Of a DNA stretch of 64,000 bases, positions 1-10,369 are shown piece after piece. Source of the DNA: Daphnia pulex (Eukaryota > Arthropoda > Branchiopoda > Diplostraca > Daphniidae); assembly GCF_021134715.1 (NCBI RefSeq), contig NC_060021.1, positions 1,612,001 through 1,676,000 of the forward strand, given 5' to 3'. The notes under the pieces were generated by a model. It saw only the letters and a list, made by a program, of their open reading frames with translations, searched no databases and was not told the origin of the DNA. The translations under genes and the position numbers were made by a program. Numbering within the stretch: position 1 is the first letter of the stretch; each line of letters begins with the position of its first letter.

Positions 1-159
1 TCAGAATCCGTTTCCTATAAAAGAGATGACAACTGAATTCACGACGATGCCTCAAGTTGCGCGGATTCCCAGGCGATTTGTCGGATCCCATCGTCGATCT
101 CAGCCAAAAGCGCTCAAAAGTCGTAAAGTCGATTTCCGATTGATCGGTTATTCGATACT

Positions 160-365
160 AACGCGGATGAGACCCACACCGAGTCAACTGGCATCGTTGA
201 GGCTTAAATCCGGACACATTTAAGAACTCCTATGTGACTGTTAATTGCGCTATAGGCCCTACTTATTCGCCCATTCCCGAACCTGTTGGGTTGATGCCAG
301 AAGCAACCGGAGACCAAGGAGACAATAAGCGATTCGACAAACTCGTTTCTCATTTTGTCAGCCAT
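160..365 (+). pseudogene. 3'-end fragment of the MNII-type acidic protein gene
   Basis: From about 160 the sequence matches the 3' part of the intact gene at 37701-38324 and its trailer (about 38140-38350), including the stretch coding for the T-H-T-E-S segment and the downstream GAAGCAACTG region. Frame is broken by indels and by a TAA right after the conserved part, and the 5' half is missing, so this is a remnant. It lies directly upstream of an MKST cuticle gene, in the same order as the 5358/6223 and 37701/38884 pairs, which supports an ancient shared module. Confidence 0.6.
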
Positions 366-839
366 GAATGAAATTGTATCTCTTCTCTCAATTCCTTAAA
401 TACAAATAATTTCGGACAAAATTTTTATTATTCTTTTAATATTTGTTATTAGTCATTTGATTGTTAACCATGAAATCTTATTCCATTATTTCGTTAAATT
501 ACAAACTATTTCCGTATCTTCCGGTATCTTCCATTCATGCCGCAGCATTATTATGGTAATATAAGTCAAGGGGAATTCTGTTGGGGTGTGACTAAAATCG
601 AGAAGGGTGAAAACGAATTCCTTTCAGCAATGCCTTATGTGTGTAAGGTTGACCTTGCTGCTAATTTTAAAAATAAACAAGTTGAAGCAGTTAGTAACAC
701 AGTCTCTGGCTCGAAGCAAACTCGTTCGACAATTCACGACACACCCTTGTCCATCAGGGTGTGGTTGGTTGCAAATGCTTTTCTCGGCTACCTTGGGGGA
801 TCAAGAGGGTGGGAGGGGGGTGCATGTTAGGTGGATGAC

Positions 840-847
840 TATAAAAG
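840..847 (+). promoter_or_regulatory. TATA box of cuticle gene 1
   Basis: TATAAAAG lies 74 bp upstream of the ATG at 914. About 25 bp further on is the sequence AGTCCATTAACAGCATCC, shared by the paralogues at 8.1 kb and 38.8 kb at the same distance from their TATA boxes and a likely initiator. The conservation of TATA box plus leader across copies supports this assignment. Confidence 0.75.
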
Positions 848-913
848 AGTCTGTTGGCAGTCCATTAACAGCATCCTCCTCGAGCTCTTCCTTCAGTCTT
901 CACGAGAACGACA

Positions 914-1801
914 ATGAAGTCCACGGTAATAATTAATTTAAATTTCTTAAATCTTAATTCTTTAAAGTTAACATTTTGAATTTTCCATACGTAGATCGCC
1001 TGTGCGGCCTGTCTGTTGGTGTTGGCTGTTGCCGCCCAAGCCCAATTCTTCGGATATGGTGGATATGGCGGATACTACGGAAATTACGGTGCCTATCCAT
1101 TTGCTGGCGTCCGCGCCACCACGGCCTACACCGGAATCCCCGCAACTGCCGCCGTCCCCGCCGCCTATCCCGTCGCTTACGGCTACCCTTCTATCTCCGC
1201 CACCCAGTACCACGCCCAGGACGAGCTCGGCCAGGCCAGCTTCGGCTACGCTCACCCCGGACAGGCCGCCAGCAACCTCCGTGACGGTTTCGGCAACCAG
1301 ATCGGCAGCTACGCTTACTTCAACCCGGAAGGTAAGGAAGTCCGCGTCTCCTACACCGCCGACTCCCGAGGCTTCCGCGTCCAATCCAACAACTTGCCCG
1401 TCGCTCCCGTCGACAATTCAGTAGCACCCCTCCCGGTCCAGGACACTCCCGAAGTGGCCGCTGCCAAGGCCGATCACGCCGCCGCTGTCGCCGTTGCCAA
1501 GTCCGGAGTCGCCCCAGTCACTCCCGTTGCCACCACTGTCGCTCTTCCGGCCCAGGTCCAGGACACTCCCGAGGTGGCCGCTGCCAAGGCGGAATTCGCC
1601 GTTAAATTCGCCGCCGCTAAGGACGCCGCTATCCCAGCCATCCGTGCTAAGCGCCAAATCTATGGTGACGATGCAACTCCATTCGAATTTAGAGTGCCCA
1701 TTGCCTATTTTCCTGGTGGCTATATATTTTACCCACCCTCCCACTACACCGCCCCTGAGACCTCTTTGACCAACCCCACACCCGGCCAAGCAACCGCTTA
1801 A
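914..1801 (+). CDS. RR-type cuticle protein with DTPEV repeats, copy 1
   Basis: Structural protein of the chitinous exoskeleton, secreted by epidermis. Model: exon 1 914-925 (MKST), intron 926-994 (GT...AG), exon 2 995-1801, 272 aa. The start is chosen because the 12-nt exon, donor and acceptor are the same in the paralogues and together give a clean signal peptide (residues 1-20, ending AVAAQA). Then follow a Gly/Tyr-rich segment, a chitin-binding Rebers-Riddiford-like region at about 76-142 (core GSYAYFNPEGKEVRVSYTAD), two DTPEVAAAKA repeats at about 154 and 194, and an R-A-K-R-Q dibasic site at about 221-225. The C-terminus (after KRQ) differs from copy 3. A polyadenylation signal AATAAA is at 1869-1874. 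Confidence 0.88.
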
Positions 1802-1868
1802 CGTTCGACCAAAGTTTGAACACCATTTCAAACCTTTTTCATTCTTCGCTCTGTCTTTATTTTTTCGA

Positions 1869-1874
1869 AATAAA
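1869..1874 (+). terminator. Polyadenylation signal of cuticle gene 1
   Basis: AATAAA, 68 bp after the TAA stop at 1799-1801. The same position relative to the stop is occupied by AATAAA at 9066-9071 in the paralogue. Confidence 0.6.
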
Positions 1875-2722
1875 TTTGTAAGGAAAATCGAAATTAATTT
1901 CCTTTGTCATTGCGACCTTCTTATTTTTCATAAACCGGTTTTTCAAAATGAAACAATGCGTACGTTCAACATCAAACCAAATAATTTGTGCGGTTATCTA
2001 GTTAAATATTTCACTATTTTATCTGGTTACCAGAAAGGCATATGTTGAAAAAGAGTCAACTTCTCGCCCTTCAATCTCCTCTCAAACAGATCAGCCCAAA
2101 TTTCTCTTGTGGTACTCTTCTCTTAGCTGCTAGGTATTTCGAATTTCACCAAAAAGAATTAATTCTGTAGGCGACATGGAGTCACTTTTGCAAGCATTAG
2201 AACCATATATCCACCGTTTGAAAAGAGCCCAACCACATGTACCACAAGACAGTTCACTCGTCTTTAACATTCACAAAATTTCCCGATGACTACCAAGTAA
2301 GGATTCATGTTGTCCTCTGATAATGTTTAGATCAATAAAAAATAATAATAAAAATAGCATTTCATTATGGAACATATTCCCTTCGATTGATATGTTATAA
2401 AATTTAACATAAAAACGGCCTGGAACTACAGATGTTGCATTGTTATGTTGCTGCTAAGATAGGGCGCTTATACTTTTAAAATTTTAAGTTGTATTAATTT
2501 GACCTATATAGAAATGGAGGGAAAATCACCGCCCGTTAATATCCTGATCCTAGAACTTTATTCGTGGCACACTGTTCCACTGTGCCGATGCCGTTTGTCG
2601 TTCATTCATTCATTGTTAACATTCAAATGTTTTCAATTGACTTTTTCACTAAATTAATAATCAGTGATGTTTTCATATTAAAAATTAATCATTAATTTAT
2701 AACAACCAATTTCATTTCAATT

Positions 2723-2806
2723 AACCGAGGCGGGACTCGAACCCGCAATTTTCGGATGTCAACTACTCATAGAAGTCCGACGCCTTATCCATTAGGCCAC
2801 ACGATC
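2723..2806 (-). tRNA. tRNA-Arg(UCU)-like gene with a 12-nt intron, copy a
   Basis: On the minus strand the acceptor, D-arm (GGCCTAATGGATAAGGC, a good A box), anticodon arm, and a perfect T arm (GCGGG TTCGAGT CCCGC, a B box) can be folded. The anticodon stem TCGGA/TCCGA encloses C-T-T-C-T-A, then 12 extra bases before the last loop base, that is anticodon UCU with an intron after position 37, where animal tRNA-Arg(UCU) introns sit. The acceptor has a T-T mismatch at pair 6-67 and GU pairs at 1-72 and 3-70, so function is not certain. It stands upstream of the DTPEV cuticle gene in each module copy. Confidence 0.65.
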
Positions 2807-3183
2807 TTACTGAAAACTATATCCCGTCTCAAATCAATCGAAACCTTAATATTGAAACAAATAAAAAATTTCTGTACAACTATAAATGCGAGTTTCCAGT
2901 TACTGGTTTTTGTGTTAAGCACCGGTATTGACCTAGAAATGAAGGACATAACCGTCACTGTTGGTCACTTGAGCCCTTCCTACTTTTCAGCGGAAGCATA
3001 TAGAGCACAGCCACACCTTAACTGGAGAGAAAAAGTAAAATGAGGAAGACGTATGACGTGTTTTCATTGCTACACGAGTTCGTCTTCCTATATAGTGCGG
3101 AAGACCAAGATAATTGAAAAGTTTTCAACCTTGCTGGAAGGCACAGAACCGCACACCACACCAAAAGGAACGAAACTGTTTCG

Positions 3184-3191
3184 TATAAAAG
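3184..3191 (+). promoter_or_regulatory. TATA box of DTPEV cuticle gene 1
   Basis: TATAAAAG 77 bp before the ATG at 3268. The upstream 100 bp (from GCGGAAGACCAAGATAAT) is nearly identical in the copies at 35.0, 42.3 and 31.7 kb, so the whole core promoter was duplicated. Confidence 0.75.
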
Positions 3192-3267
3192 CTTCGACAT
3201 GTTGCGAACCAAATCAATCCACTCTTCTCCCTCTTCCGCGCTCAAACAATTTTTAAAGCGAATCGAC

Positions 3268-4179
3268 ATGAAGACCTCAGTAAGTTATTACAATCAACTA
3301 TACAATTTATCATCTCAGGATTAATAGCTGATGATGGAATTGTTTGTCACATTTTCCCAACATTTTCCAAAGGTTGTCGTCGTCGTCTTGATGGCCTTTG
3401 CCGCCGTCTCTGCCCAGATCCCGGCCGGTTGGAACTACAATCCATTCCTTTACTACCCATTCACCGCACAACCAGCGCCCGTCCAGGAAACAGCCGAAGT
3501 TGCCGCCGCCCGTGCCGCTCACTTGGCAGCCCACACTTCCGCCGGAGGATCCAGCAGGGTGGTCGCCGTTCAACCTGTTCCTGTTGTTTGGGGACAACCA
3601 GCAGGTGCCGTTTTGGACACTCCCGAAGTTTGGGCCGCCAAAGTTGAACATTACCGCGCCCACTCGGCCGCCGCCGCTGCCAACGGAGTCGTCTCGACTC
3701 TTGCGCCTCTTCCGGTGGTCAGTTGGGGAGTCCCTCAACCCGTCCAAGACACTCCCGAAGTAGCAGCTGCTCGTGCCGCCCACTTGGCAGCCCACGCCGC
3801 CGCCCGCGGTAAAAGATCCGTCCAGCAGCAGGACACACCCGAAGTGATGGCCGCCACCCTCGAGCATTACCGGGCCTACAACGCCGCCGCTGCAGCCAAC
3901 GGAATCATGGCCTTCCTGCCCGCCAGATACGCCAACATGCCATTCGGTATGCCCCAACAGGTCCAGGAGACTCCCGAAGTGGCCGCAGCTCGTCGTGCTC
4001 ATTTGGCAGCTCACGCTCACGCCACCACCCGAGTAGCGAAAGTGGTGGTTCCCGTTCAGCCGCTTCCATCAGCGGTGGTCGTTGCTCCCCCTCAACCCGT
4101 CCAGGACACCCCTGAAGTTCACGCCGCTAAAATGGCCTTTTTCCGCGCCTTTCACGAAGCTGCCGTTCGATCTGGTTAA
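3268..4179 (+). CDS. DTPEV-repeat cuticle protein, full-length copy
   Basis: Predicted secreted exoskeleton protein. Model: exon 1 3268-3279 (MKTS) with donor GTAAGT, exon 2 3373-4179, 272 aa. An alternative unspliced start at 3331 would also stay open, but the MKTS exon gives a normal signal peptide (MKTS plus V-V-V-V-V-L-M-A-F-A-A-V-S-A) and is kept in the copies at 35180 and 42463. The mature chain starts Q-I-P-A-G-W and is built of units with the pattern (D/E)TPEV-A-A-A-R-A-A-H-L-A-A-H separated by Pro/Val linkers; five to six units are visible. An R-G-K-R-S dibasic site lies between units. This motif is known from insect and crustacean cuticle proteins; there is no RR chitin-binding domain. 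AATAAA at 4256-4261 follows. Confidence 0.85.
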
Positions 4180-4726
4180 ACTGAATGCCCGTCGTGTGTA
4201 GATATTAAATTTTCATCAATTAGGTTATTTTCAAATTGTGTTTGTCGAGGATAATAATAAAAATTAAGTTTTCAAATTGACTTCTTTTTTTAAATCGTTT
4301 TAGCTAAAAAGGGCAGCCTTACCTGCTTAATACTCGTCGTTGATATCAGGATTAGTACATACAACGAGGAAGATGGACTGCCTCAATATAAAATTATTTG
4401 TTATCGAGGTCGAACGTCGACCTAGCTTATGAATTTCAGCTGCAGTTCTTATAAAAAAACATTTCGAATAATCCTTTTAGATAAAGGCGATTAAAGGAAC
4501 AAACTAATCTATGGGTGATGGGCGCAACACGATTAGATTTACTAAATGTAACCAAATAAGATAATGCTGGTGGAATTGCACTGTTCTATAGGCTAAGCAA
4601 ATCAGAATTTTACAAATTTTATGATTATACGAAATTCTTCTTCTTCTCGGTTCTATATACTTGAAAGGAATTGTGTTGCTATTTTTTTTTTATTACAAGT
4701 CAACCGGCTGTGATCATTAAATATTT

Positions 4727-4811
4727 AATCGTGGCGGGATTTTCGAACCCACTATTTTCGGATGCACTTCAAAGAAGTCCGACGCCTTATCCGATAGGCC
4801 ACAGCACCATC
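4727..4811 (-). pseudogene. tRNA-Arg-like copy d, decayed
   Basis: On the minus strand this resembles the 2723-2806 tRNA: D arm GGCCTATCGGATAAGGC, anticodon stem TCGGA/TCCGA enclosing CTTCTTTGAAGTGCA (UCU anticodon with a shorter intron), T-arm GTGGGTTCGAAAATCCCGC with a two-base insertion in the loop. Three extra bases sit between acceptor and D arm. The insertions make it a likely pseudogene. Equivalent sites occur at 36371-36470 and 43287-43378. Confidence 0.5.
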
Positions 4812-5293
4812 TTCAATGATTTTATTATTTATTATTTGTCATTAGTTTATTTCTAAATTTATAAAAAAAGAGATCTAGTAAAATAAAGATATTATTTTTC
4901 ATGATTTATTTATTCTCGAAACGTAATGCAAGTAAATTAAGCGAAGCGAAATTTTATTCATAACGATATTAGATGAAAGAGCCTATTGCCATGATGTTAT
5001 CTCGTCTATTTTTCCTTTCCGATCCGATCATCACAGCTATCGATCATGGCGGATCATTGAGTCCGACTTACCATGGGCATGGCTACTTGATTAAGATCTA
5101 GGCTTAATTCTATTTAAAAAAAGAAATATGCCAAATGATTGAATTGTAATATTTCTTTTTGAAATATGATTGTAAAATGTTGAGCATATTAAAAATAATT
5201 ATTATTTTGAGCTAGTTATTTTATGAAATTGAAATTTTTATGGAAATGGTGGTTACTTTACGCTTGCGCATGAGGCAGTCCACTCCCTACATC

Positions 5294-5302
5294 TATATAA
5301 AG
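5294..5302 (+). promoter_or_regulatory. TATA box of the left MNII-type copy
   Basis: TATATAAAG inside a block (ACATCTATATAAAGGAGTGCAG) that is conserved upstream of the intact copy at 37701. The ATG follows 56 bp downstream. Confidence 0.5.
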
Positions 5303-5357
5303 GAGTGCAGTTGTGCGTATGATTATTCAAGTATTCAGCGATTACAACTATTGAAAA

Positions 5358-5648
5358 ATGAATATTATTCCAACAATTATCATCCCGTTTTTCATCAGAC
5401 TTGTGTCTTTCGTTTCTCTCATCTTGCCTGTTGCTGCATTTGATTACCTTTGGGATGCATTTGATTTGCAAACTACTTTTTTGATGATTTCGCGGAGTCG
5501 CCACTCCGAAGTCGTCACTGCGCGCCAATCCGCGAGTCGTCACTGGATCCGAATTATCGCCAGCCTCAAACGCCACAACAACCGAAAGCAACTGATGCAG
5601 ACCAAGGAACAGACAACGGCCGCAATACCAAGGAGACGAGCGATTTAA
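5358..5648 (+). pseudogene. MNII-type acidic protein gene, left copy, broken
   Basis: The first 35 residues (MNIIPTIIIPFF..., a hydrophobic leader followed by AFDYLWDAF) match the intact gene at 37701. After that the reading frame differs because of indels near 5470-5490, and a block of several hundred bases coding for the Cys-rich and acidic middle is deleted: the sequence jumps from the A-T-T-T region to the GAAGCAACTGATGCAGACC region near 5585. The remaining frame ends at 5648 with an unrelated basic tail. I read it as a pseudogene with an intact promoter. Confidence 0.65.
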
Positions 5649-6222
5649 CAAACTTGTAATGGCCCTCATTCTCTATGTTTCTCATTTCGTCAGTCCTTAG
5701 CGACTTATTCTTCTGTCAATTTGATCAAATACACGTCATATCAGACAGTAATTAGCCCGCATGGTATTTTATTTTATTATTTCTGTATTTCACACAATAT
5801 TTCTGCATCTTCCATTCATGATCTTTTTGAGCTACCGTACTGTATATCCATATTAAGGTAATATAGATAGGGAATTCAATTGAGTGTTGACTTTATTAAT
5901 GGAAAAGAAGAAATTCGCATTCCTTTCATCATTTCCTGATGTGTAAGAATAACCTTTTGAATTTTGATGCCTGTCTCAAAAATCTGAAAAGAAGGAGAAA
6001 CAAAACATAACTTGAGGGTACGAAAGAATGTCGTTTGACAATTTCACGACACGCCCTGGTTAAGGGGTCTATATTATTGTTAACGATAACAAGAAACGGT
6101 AAGCAAATGTTGGCTTACCGAATGAGGGGACGAGAATAAAAGAGTCTGATGGATGGCAGTCCATCAACAGCATCCTCCTCGAGCTCTTCGCCTCTTCCTA
6201 TACAGTCTTCACGGGAACGGCA

Positions 6223-6854
6223 ATGAAGTCCATGCTGGTAATAATGATTTTCAATGTTGTGTTAATCTCAATAATCCGATCTTAATTCTTTAAAATTAAC
6301 ATTTTAATTTCTCCCATACGCAGATTGCCTGTCTGCTGGTGTTGGCTGTTGCCGCCCAGGCCAAGCTCAATTTTTTGGATATGGAGAATATTACGGTGGA
6401 TACTATCCGTACGCCGGCGTCCGCGACACCACGGCCTACACCGAAATCCCTGCAACTGCCGCCGTCCCCGCCCCCTTTCCCGTCGCTTACGGCTATCCTT
6501 CTGTCTCCGCCACCCAGTACCGCGCTCAGGACGAGCTTGGCCAGGCCAGCTTCGGCTATGCTCACCCCGGACACGCCTCCAGCAACCTGCGTGACGGTTT
6601 CGGCAACCCGCAACGGCAACCAGAAGGCAAGGAAGTCCTACACCGCCGATTCCCGAGGCTTCCGCGTCCAATCCAACAATTTGCCCGTCACTCCCGCTCA
6701 GATTGAAGACACACCCGAAGTGGCCGCTGCCAAGACGGAATTCGCCATTAAATCCGCATTTGAATTTGCCGCTGCCAAGGAAGCCGCTACCCCGGCCGCC
6801 CGTGCTAAGCGCCAACTCTACGCACGTACTTCAGTCCCTCTGCACGACTATTAA
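6223..6854 (+). pseudogene. MKST cuticle gene copy 2, middle read in a shifted frame
   Basis: Exon 1 6223-6237 (MKSML), intron 6238-6323, exon 2 6324-6854. The signal peptide (I-A-C-L-L-V-L-A-V-A-A-Q-A) is kept. Right after it a 5-bp insertion (near AAGCT, 6362) shifts the frame, so about 85 codons that encode the Gly/Tyr and chitin-binding part in paralogues are read as Pro/Ser-rich sequence. A 15-bp and an 8-bp deletion (near 6610-6645) restore the frame at SYTADSRGFRV, and one DTPEVAAAK repeat and the R-A-K-R-Q site follow. The reading frame is open throughout, so a transcript could still be translated, but the RR domain is lost. TATA-like AATAAAAG is at about 6136. Confidence 0.7.
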
Positions 6855-8057
6855 CGTGATAGGTACGTGCCCTCTGCTATGAGCCGCCCCGTCAAGCGTC
6901 AAGGGCCTAAAACGTCCATTCGTTCCCTACGACTATTATGGTGATAATTAAAAAGTATCTTTCAGGTGTCGTCGCGCATTTCTATTTTGTGACATTATTT
7001 TTCCCGGTATCATCCTTGCACCATCGCATTTTTAAAAATTCTAAAAAAAATGAAAACTTTTCGCCCAATAGAAAAATAATCGAGGTTTCTACTTTTCGTT
7101 TTGCATCGGATATAATTTGAGTATACGGATAGTTTGAATAAGAAAATAGAAAAGAGCAGAAATCAAGAGTGTTCATTTATTTCGAGGTACTATAACAAGA
7201 TGCGGATTCGTGGAATTACCAAGCCAAAAAGTTTAATCCACATGCAAATCGGTGGTGTCTGTGTATATGTCTCTCGTTGATTGGCTGCCGATATCCTATA
7301 TTGGTACGGAGATAAACCCAAAATGACGGAAGCCATTCAAGAATTGGCCAGGAACTGGAACAGGTTTGCATGCTGTTATGCCAAAAATCTAAGGAAACGA
7401 CGTCAAAAATCAGCGAATTTCCTTGATTGTCAAAAACCGTTGGAATGGCTGCAGAATGGCTGCTATAAGCAAAGACAGAAAAATTTTTAATTTAAAAATT
7501 TTATAAACTTTTGGTTGCGTAATGTCACTCAATTTTATCTTTCTCATTGTGTCAGCAGTTAACGATTGATTATATTGTATTTTAACTGTCAATTCATCAA
7601 ATAGAAATCATTCAAACAATAATTGATACCGAAATATCTTATTTCATTGTTTTATCAAATAATTTCACAGTTTCCCGCAATTTTCCGTTAAATGTTCTTT
7701 CGATTTTTCGAGCTCCCCACGGCTCCCAATTAAGGTAGTAAGACATTCAGGGAATTCTATATTGAGTGTTGGCTAATTTGGAGAAGAAGAAATATGAATT
7801 CCTTTCATTATCTCCATTCGTGTAAGACAAAGACTAACTATGCAGCTTTTCGAAAGTCTGAAAAAGAAGGAAAATCAAAATGAACTTGAAACAGTTGGTG
7901 CTAACTCAGTCTCTGGCTCGAAGCAAGGTCTTTTGACGATTTCCCGACACGCCCTGAGTCAGGGACTCAGGGTGTGGTAACAATGAGGAATCGGTAAGCA
8001 AATGTTGTTCTCGGTCACCTTGGCTGATCACGAGGATGGGGGTGTTAGATGGACGAG
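6855..8057 (+). other. Intergenic, duplicated non-coding DNA
   Basis: From about 7190 to 7830 the sequence aligns with 39700-40310 (for example CAAGATGCGGATTCGTGG at both). Short open frames here are not conserved between the two copies, so I see no gene. The last 200 bp are the upstream region shared by the MKST cuticle genes. Confidence 0.6.
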
Positions 8058-8065
8058 TATAAAAG
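8058..8065 (+). promoter_or_regulatory. TATA box of cuticle gene copy 3
   Basis: TATAAAAG 74 bp before the ATG at 8132, the same spacing as in copy 1, followed by the same AGTCCATTAACAGCATCC leader. Confidence 0.75.
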
Positions 8066-8131
8066 AGTCAAGTCACAGTCCATTAACAGCATCCTCCTCG
8101 AGCTCTTCCTTCAGTCTTCACGAGAACGACA

Positions 8132-9006
8132 ATGAAGTCCACGGTATGAATTATTTAAAATGTATTCTTAATCTTAATTCCTTCAAATTAACATTTTGGT
8201 TTTCCCATATGCAGATCGCCTGTCTGTTGGTGTTGGCTGTTGCCGCCCAAGCCCAATTCTTCGGATACGGTGGATATGGCGGATACTACGGAAATTACGG
8301 TGCCTATCCATTTGCTGGCGTCCGCGCCACCACGGCCTACACCGGAATCCCCGCAACTGCCGCCGTCCCCGCCGCCTATCCCGTCGCTTACGGCTACCCC
8401 TCACACACGGCCACTCAGTACCACGCCCAGGACGAGCTCGGCCAGGCCAGCTTTGGCTACGCTCACCCCGGACAGGCAGCCAGCAACCTTCGTGACGGTT
8501 TCGGCAACCAGATCGGCAGCTACGCTTACATCAACCCAGAAGGCAAGGAAGTCCGTGTCTCCTACACCGCCGACTCCCGAGGCTTCCGCGTCCTGTCCAA
8601 CAACTTGCCCGTCGCTCCCGCCCAGATTGTAGACACACCTGAAGTGTCCAAGGCCAAGGCCGATCACGCCGCCGCTATCGCCGCTGCCAAGTCCGGAGTC
8701 GCCCCAGTTGCTCCAGTCGCTCCCACTGTCGCTCTTCCAACCCCAGTCCAGGACACCCCCGAGGTGGCCGCTGCCAAGGCGGAATTCGCCATTAAATTCG
8801 CCGCCGCCAAGGCCGGCCGTGCTAAGCGCCAAGTCTTTGGCTACGGAGCTGCTCCATTTTCTTACCCCGGCTATGCTGTTTCCCCTTACGCTTACTCGGT
8901 TGCCGCCCCGGCCGTTTACGCCGCTCCGGCTATGCCCGTCCGTGAGGCCACTTTGACCAAAGTCATCCACACTCCTGGCCACGCAGTCTCTTACCGCGTC
9001 GACTAA
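8132..9006 (+). CDS. RR-type cuticle protein with DTPEV repeats, copy 3
   Basis: Exon 1 8132-8143 (MKST), intron 8144-8214, exon 2 8215-9006, 267 aa. Signal peptide ends A-V-A-A-Q-A. The Gly/Tyr-rich segment and the RR-like chitin-binding core (GSYAYINPEGKEVRVSYTAD) are nearly identical to copy 1. Two DTPEV-type repeats follow (DTPEVSKAKADHAAA and DTPEVAAAKAEFAIK), then R-A-K-R-Q and a Tyr/Ala/Pro-rich tail ending S-Y-R-V-D, which differs from copy 1. A longer frame starting upstream at 8002 is open across the first exon but in another phase and would lose the signal peptide start, so I do not use it. AATAAA at 9066-9071. Confidence 0.88.
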
Positions 9007-9071
9007 ATTTTTGTGAAATAGCATTTCAAACTTGTTTTCATATTCCTTGATTCCTTCTTCTGCGAAATAAA

Positions 9072-10369
9072 ATTTTTATGGAAAATTGAAATCAATTTCT
9101 TTGTCAGCTTTACATAAACAGACGCCGGACGTTTGAAATGAACCCAATTACCCAACCATATCATACCAAAAACAAATTGACTCGTTAATTATCGCGTTAA
9201 AAGATTCGAATTATCTTTTGTGTGATTAGAATAATGACTAACATGTAAAAGTGATCAATTAATTATTTTTTTTTAATGGAACCTGCTCCCTTCAATTGAT
9301 TTAAGATGTGATAAACCTTAATAAGAAATGCTGGGGCTAGACTATAGATGTTGCATTGATTTGTTGCTACTACATCAGTACTGGAACTGGTATTGACCTA
9401 GAAATGTAGTTAAATCACCGGCCCTCATCCCGATCCTATCATTTAGGCTAGCTGAAGGTTGGCGAAGAATCTGGAGCAGAGCCATTCGTATGAAACAAAA
9501 GACAAAAAAGGGAAAGCAAAAAAAAAATAAATTGTTTGACATCATTTCCTAGTGGCTAATATGGGGAATGCCCAAATTAAAGAATGCAACCTTCCCTTAG
9601 AAAAAAAAGGAATGATAAGAATGCCATAGTTATTTAGAAGTAGTGAAATTTAAAAAAAAAAACCTATAAGGAAAGGCATTTCAAGTTGTATCCGACCTGG
9701 GTTTACGCGCATACTTGATTGCGCTGGATCCTGGGATTTAGGTGGACCGATTTGAATTACCAAGCTGAGGCACCGCGGGGTTTAATGGGTTACGATTTTT
9801 ATGATAACAGAAGGCCTAAAAGATCGGAAGGAGAGTTTAGAAGTAAGATATAATGTATTTGGTTCCTGGTTTAGTATTGCATCGTATATTGAAAAGGATC
9901 GTAATTGGATATTGAGTAGTTAAATAATAGAAATACAAGACATATGCAGTTTATATCTAAACACTGGAGGGACAATAAATCCAACATAGGTCATTTTGGT
10001 GAAATGCTAAGATGAGATGCAAGTTGATTAGAAATCCTCAAATTTCATTGGACAACAATAATTCCGAATTTCCGATTAATGATGAATTTGTTTTTAATGA
10101 TGTATGAAAATTAATTGAACTAATTATAATGAATTAATTTAAAAAAATTTTATTATGAATTTCCAGTTTAAAATTTTAAAATTTCTAAAATATTGGACAA
10201 ATGATTTTGAAATGTTGAAGGCGAAAACCGAGCAAGTTTTTAACGCCACCGTTAAAGCGAGTAACTTCTGCTAGCAGACTACGTTTTCCTATCGACATTT
10301 TTGTTTATACTTCACACGCTTTACGTACATAATACAAAGTTGCACAGGCCTAAAGAAGGTGCAAAAGAC
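9072..10369 (+). other. Intergenic, no gene seen
   Basis: A/T-rich DNA. The part around 9230-9420 weakly resembles the intergenic repeat at 2320-2460 and 41.2-41.7 kb. I see no convincing ORF, RNA gene or TIR element. Confidence 0.5.

Larger units (their letters stand above)
2170..7830 (+). repeat. Duplicated module, left copy
   Basis: This stretch is collinear with 34.1-40.3 kb: tRNA-Arg-like gene, DTPEV cuticle gene, second tRNA-like copy, MNII-type gene, MKST cuticle copy and about 900 bp of trailing non-coding DNA. Flanking non-coding DNA is also conserved, which shows segmental duplication and not just gene family similarity. The membrane-protein gene present in the right copy (36667-37209) is absent here between about 4960 and 4985. 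Between 1880 and 2720 I see no gene: only A/T-rich DNA that recurs at 41.0-41.8 kb and, weakly, 9.2-9.4 kb. Confidence 0.85.

Noticed and set aside
7281-7490. Open frame in the module trailer, with another at 39682-39936 in the duplicate
   Set aside because: The two aligned copies do not share the reading frame, as expected for non-coding DNA.
8401-9024. Long minus-strand open frame (207 codons) opposite cuticle gene copy 3; similar ones at 1418-1831, 3310-4020, 35222-35713 and 6282-6815
   Set aside because: They are mirror frames of GC-rich repetitive cuticle exons, Gly/Ser/Val-rich by codon reflection, without own promoters or splice structure.
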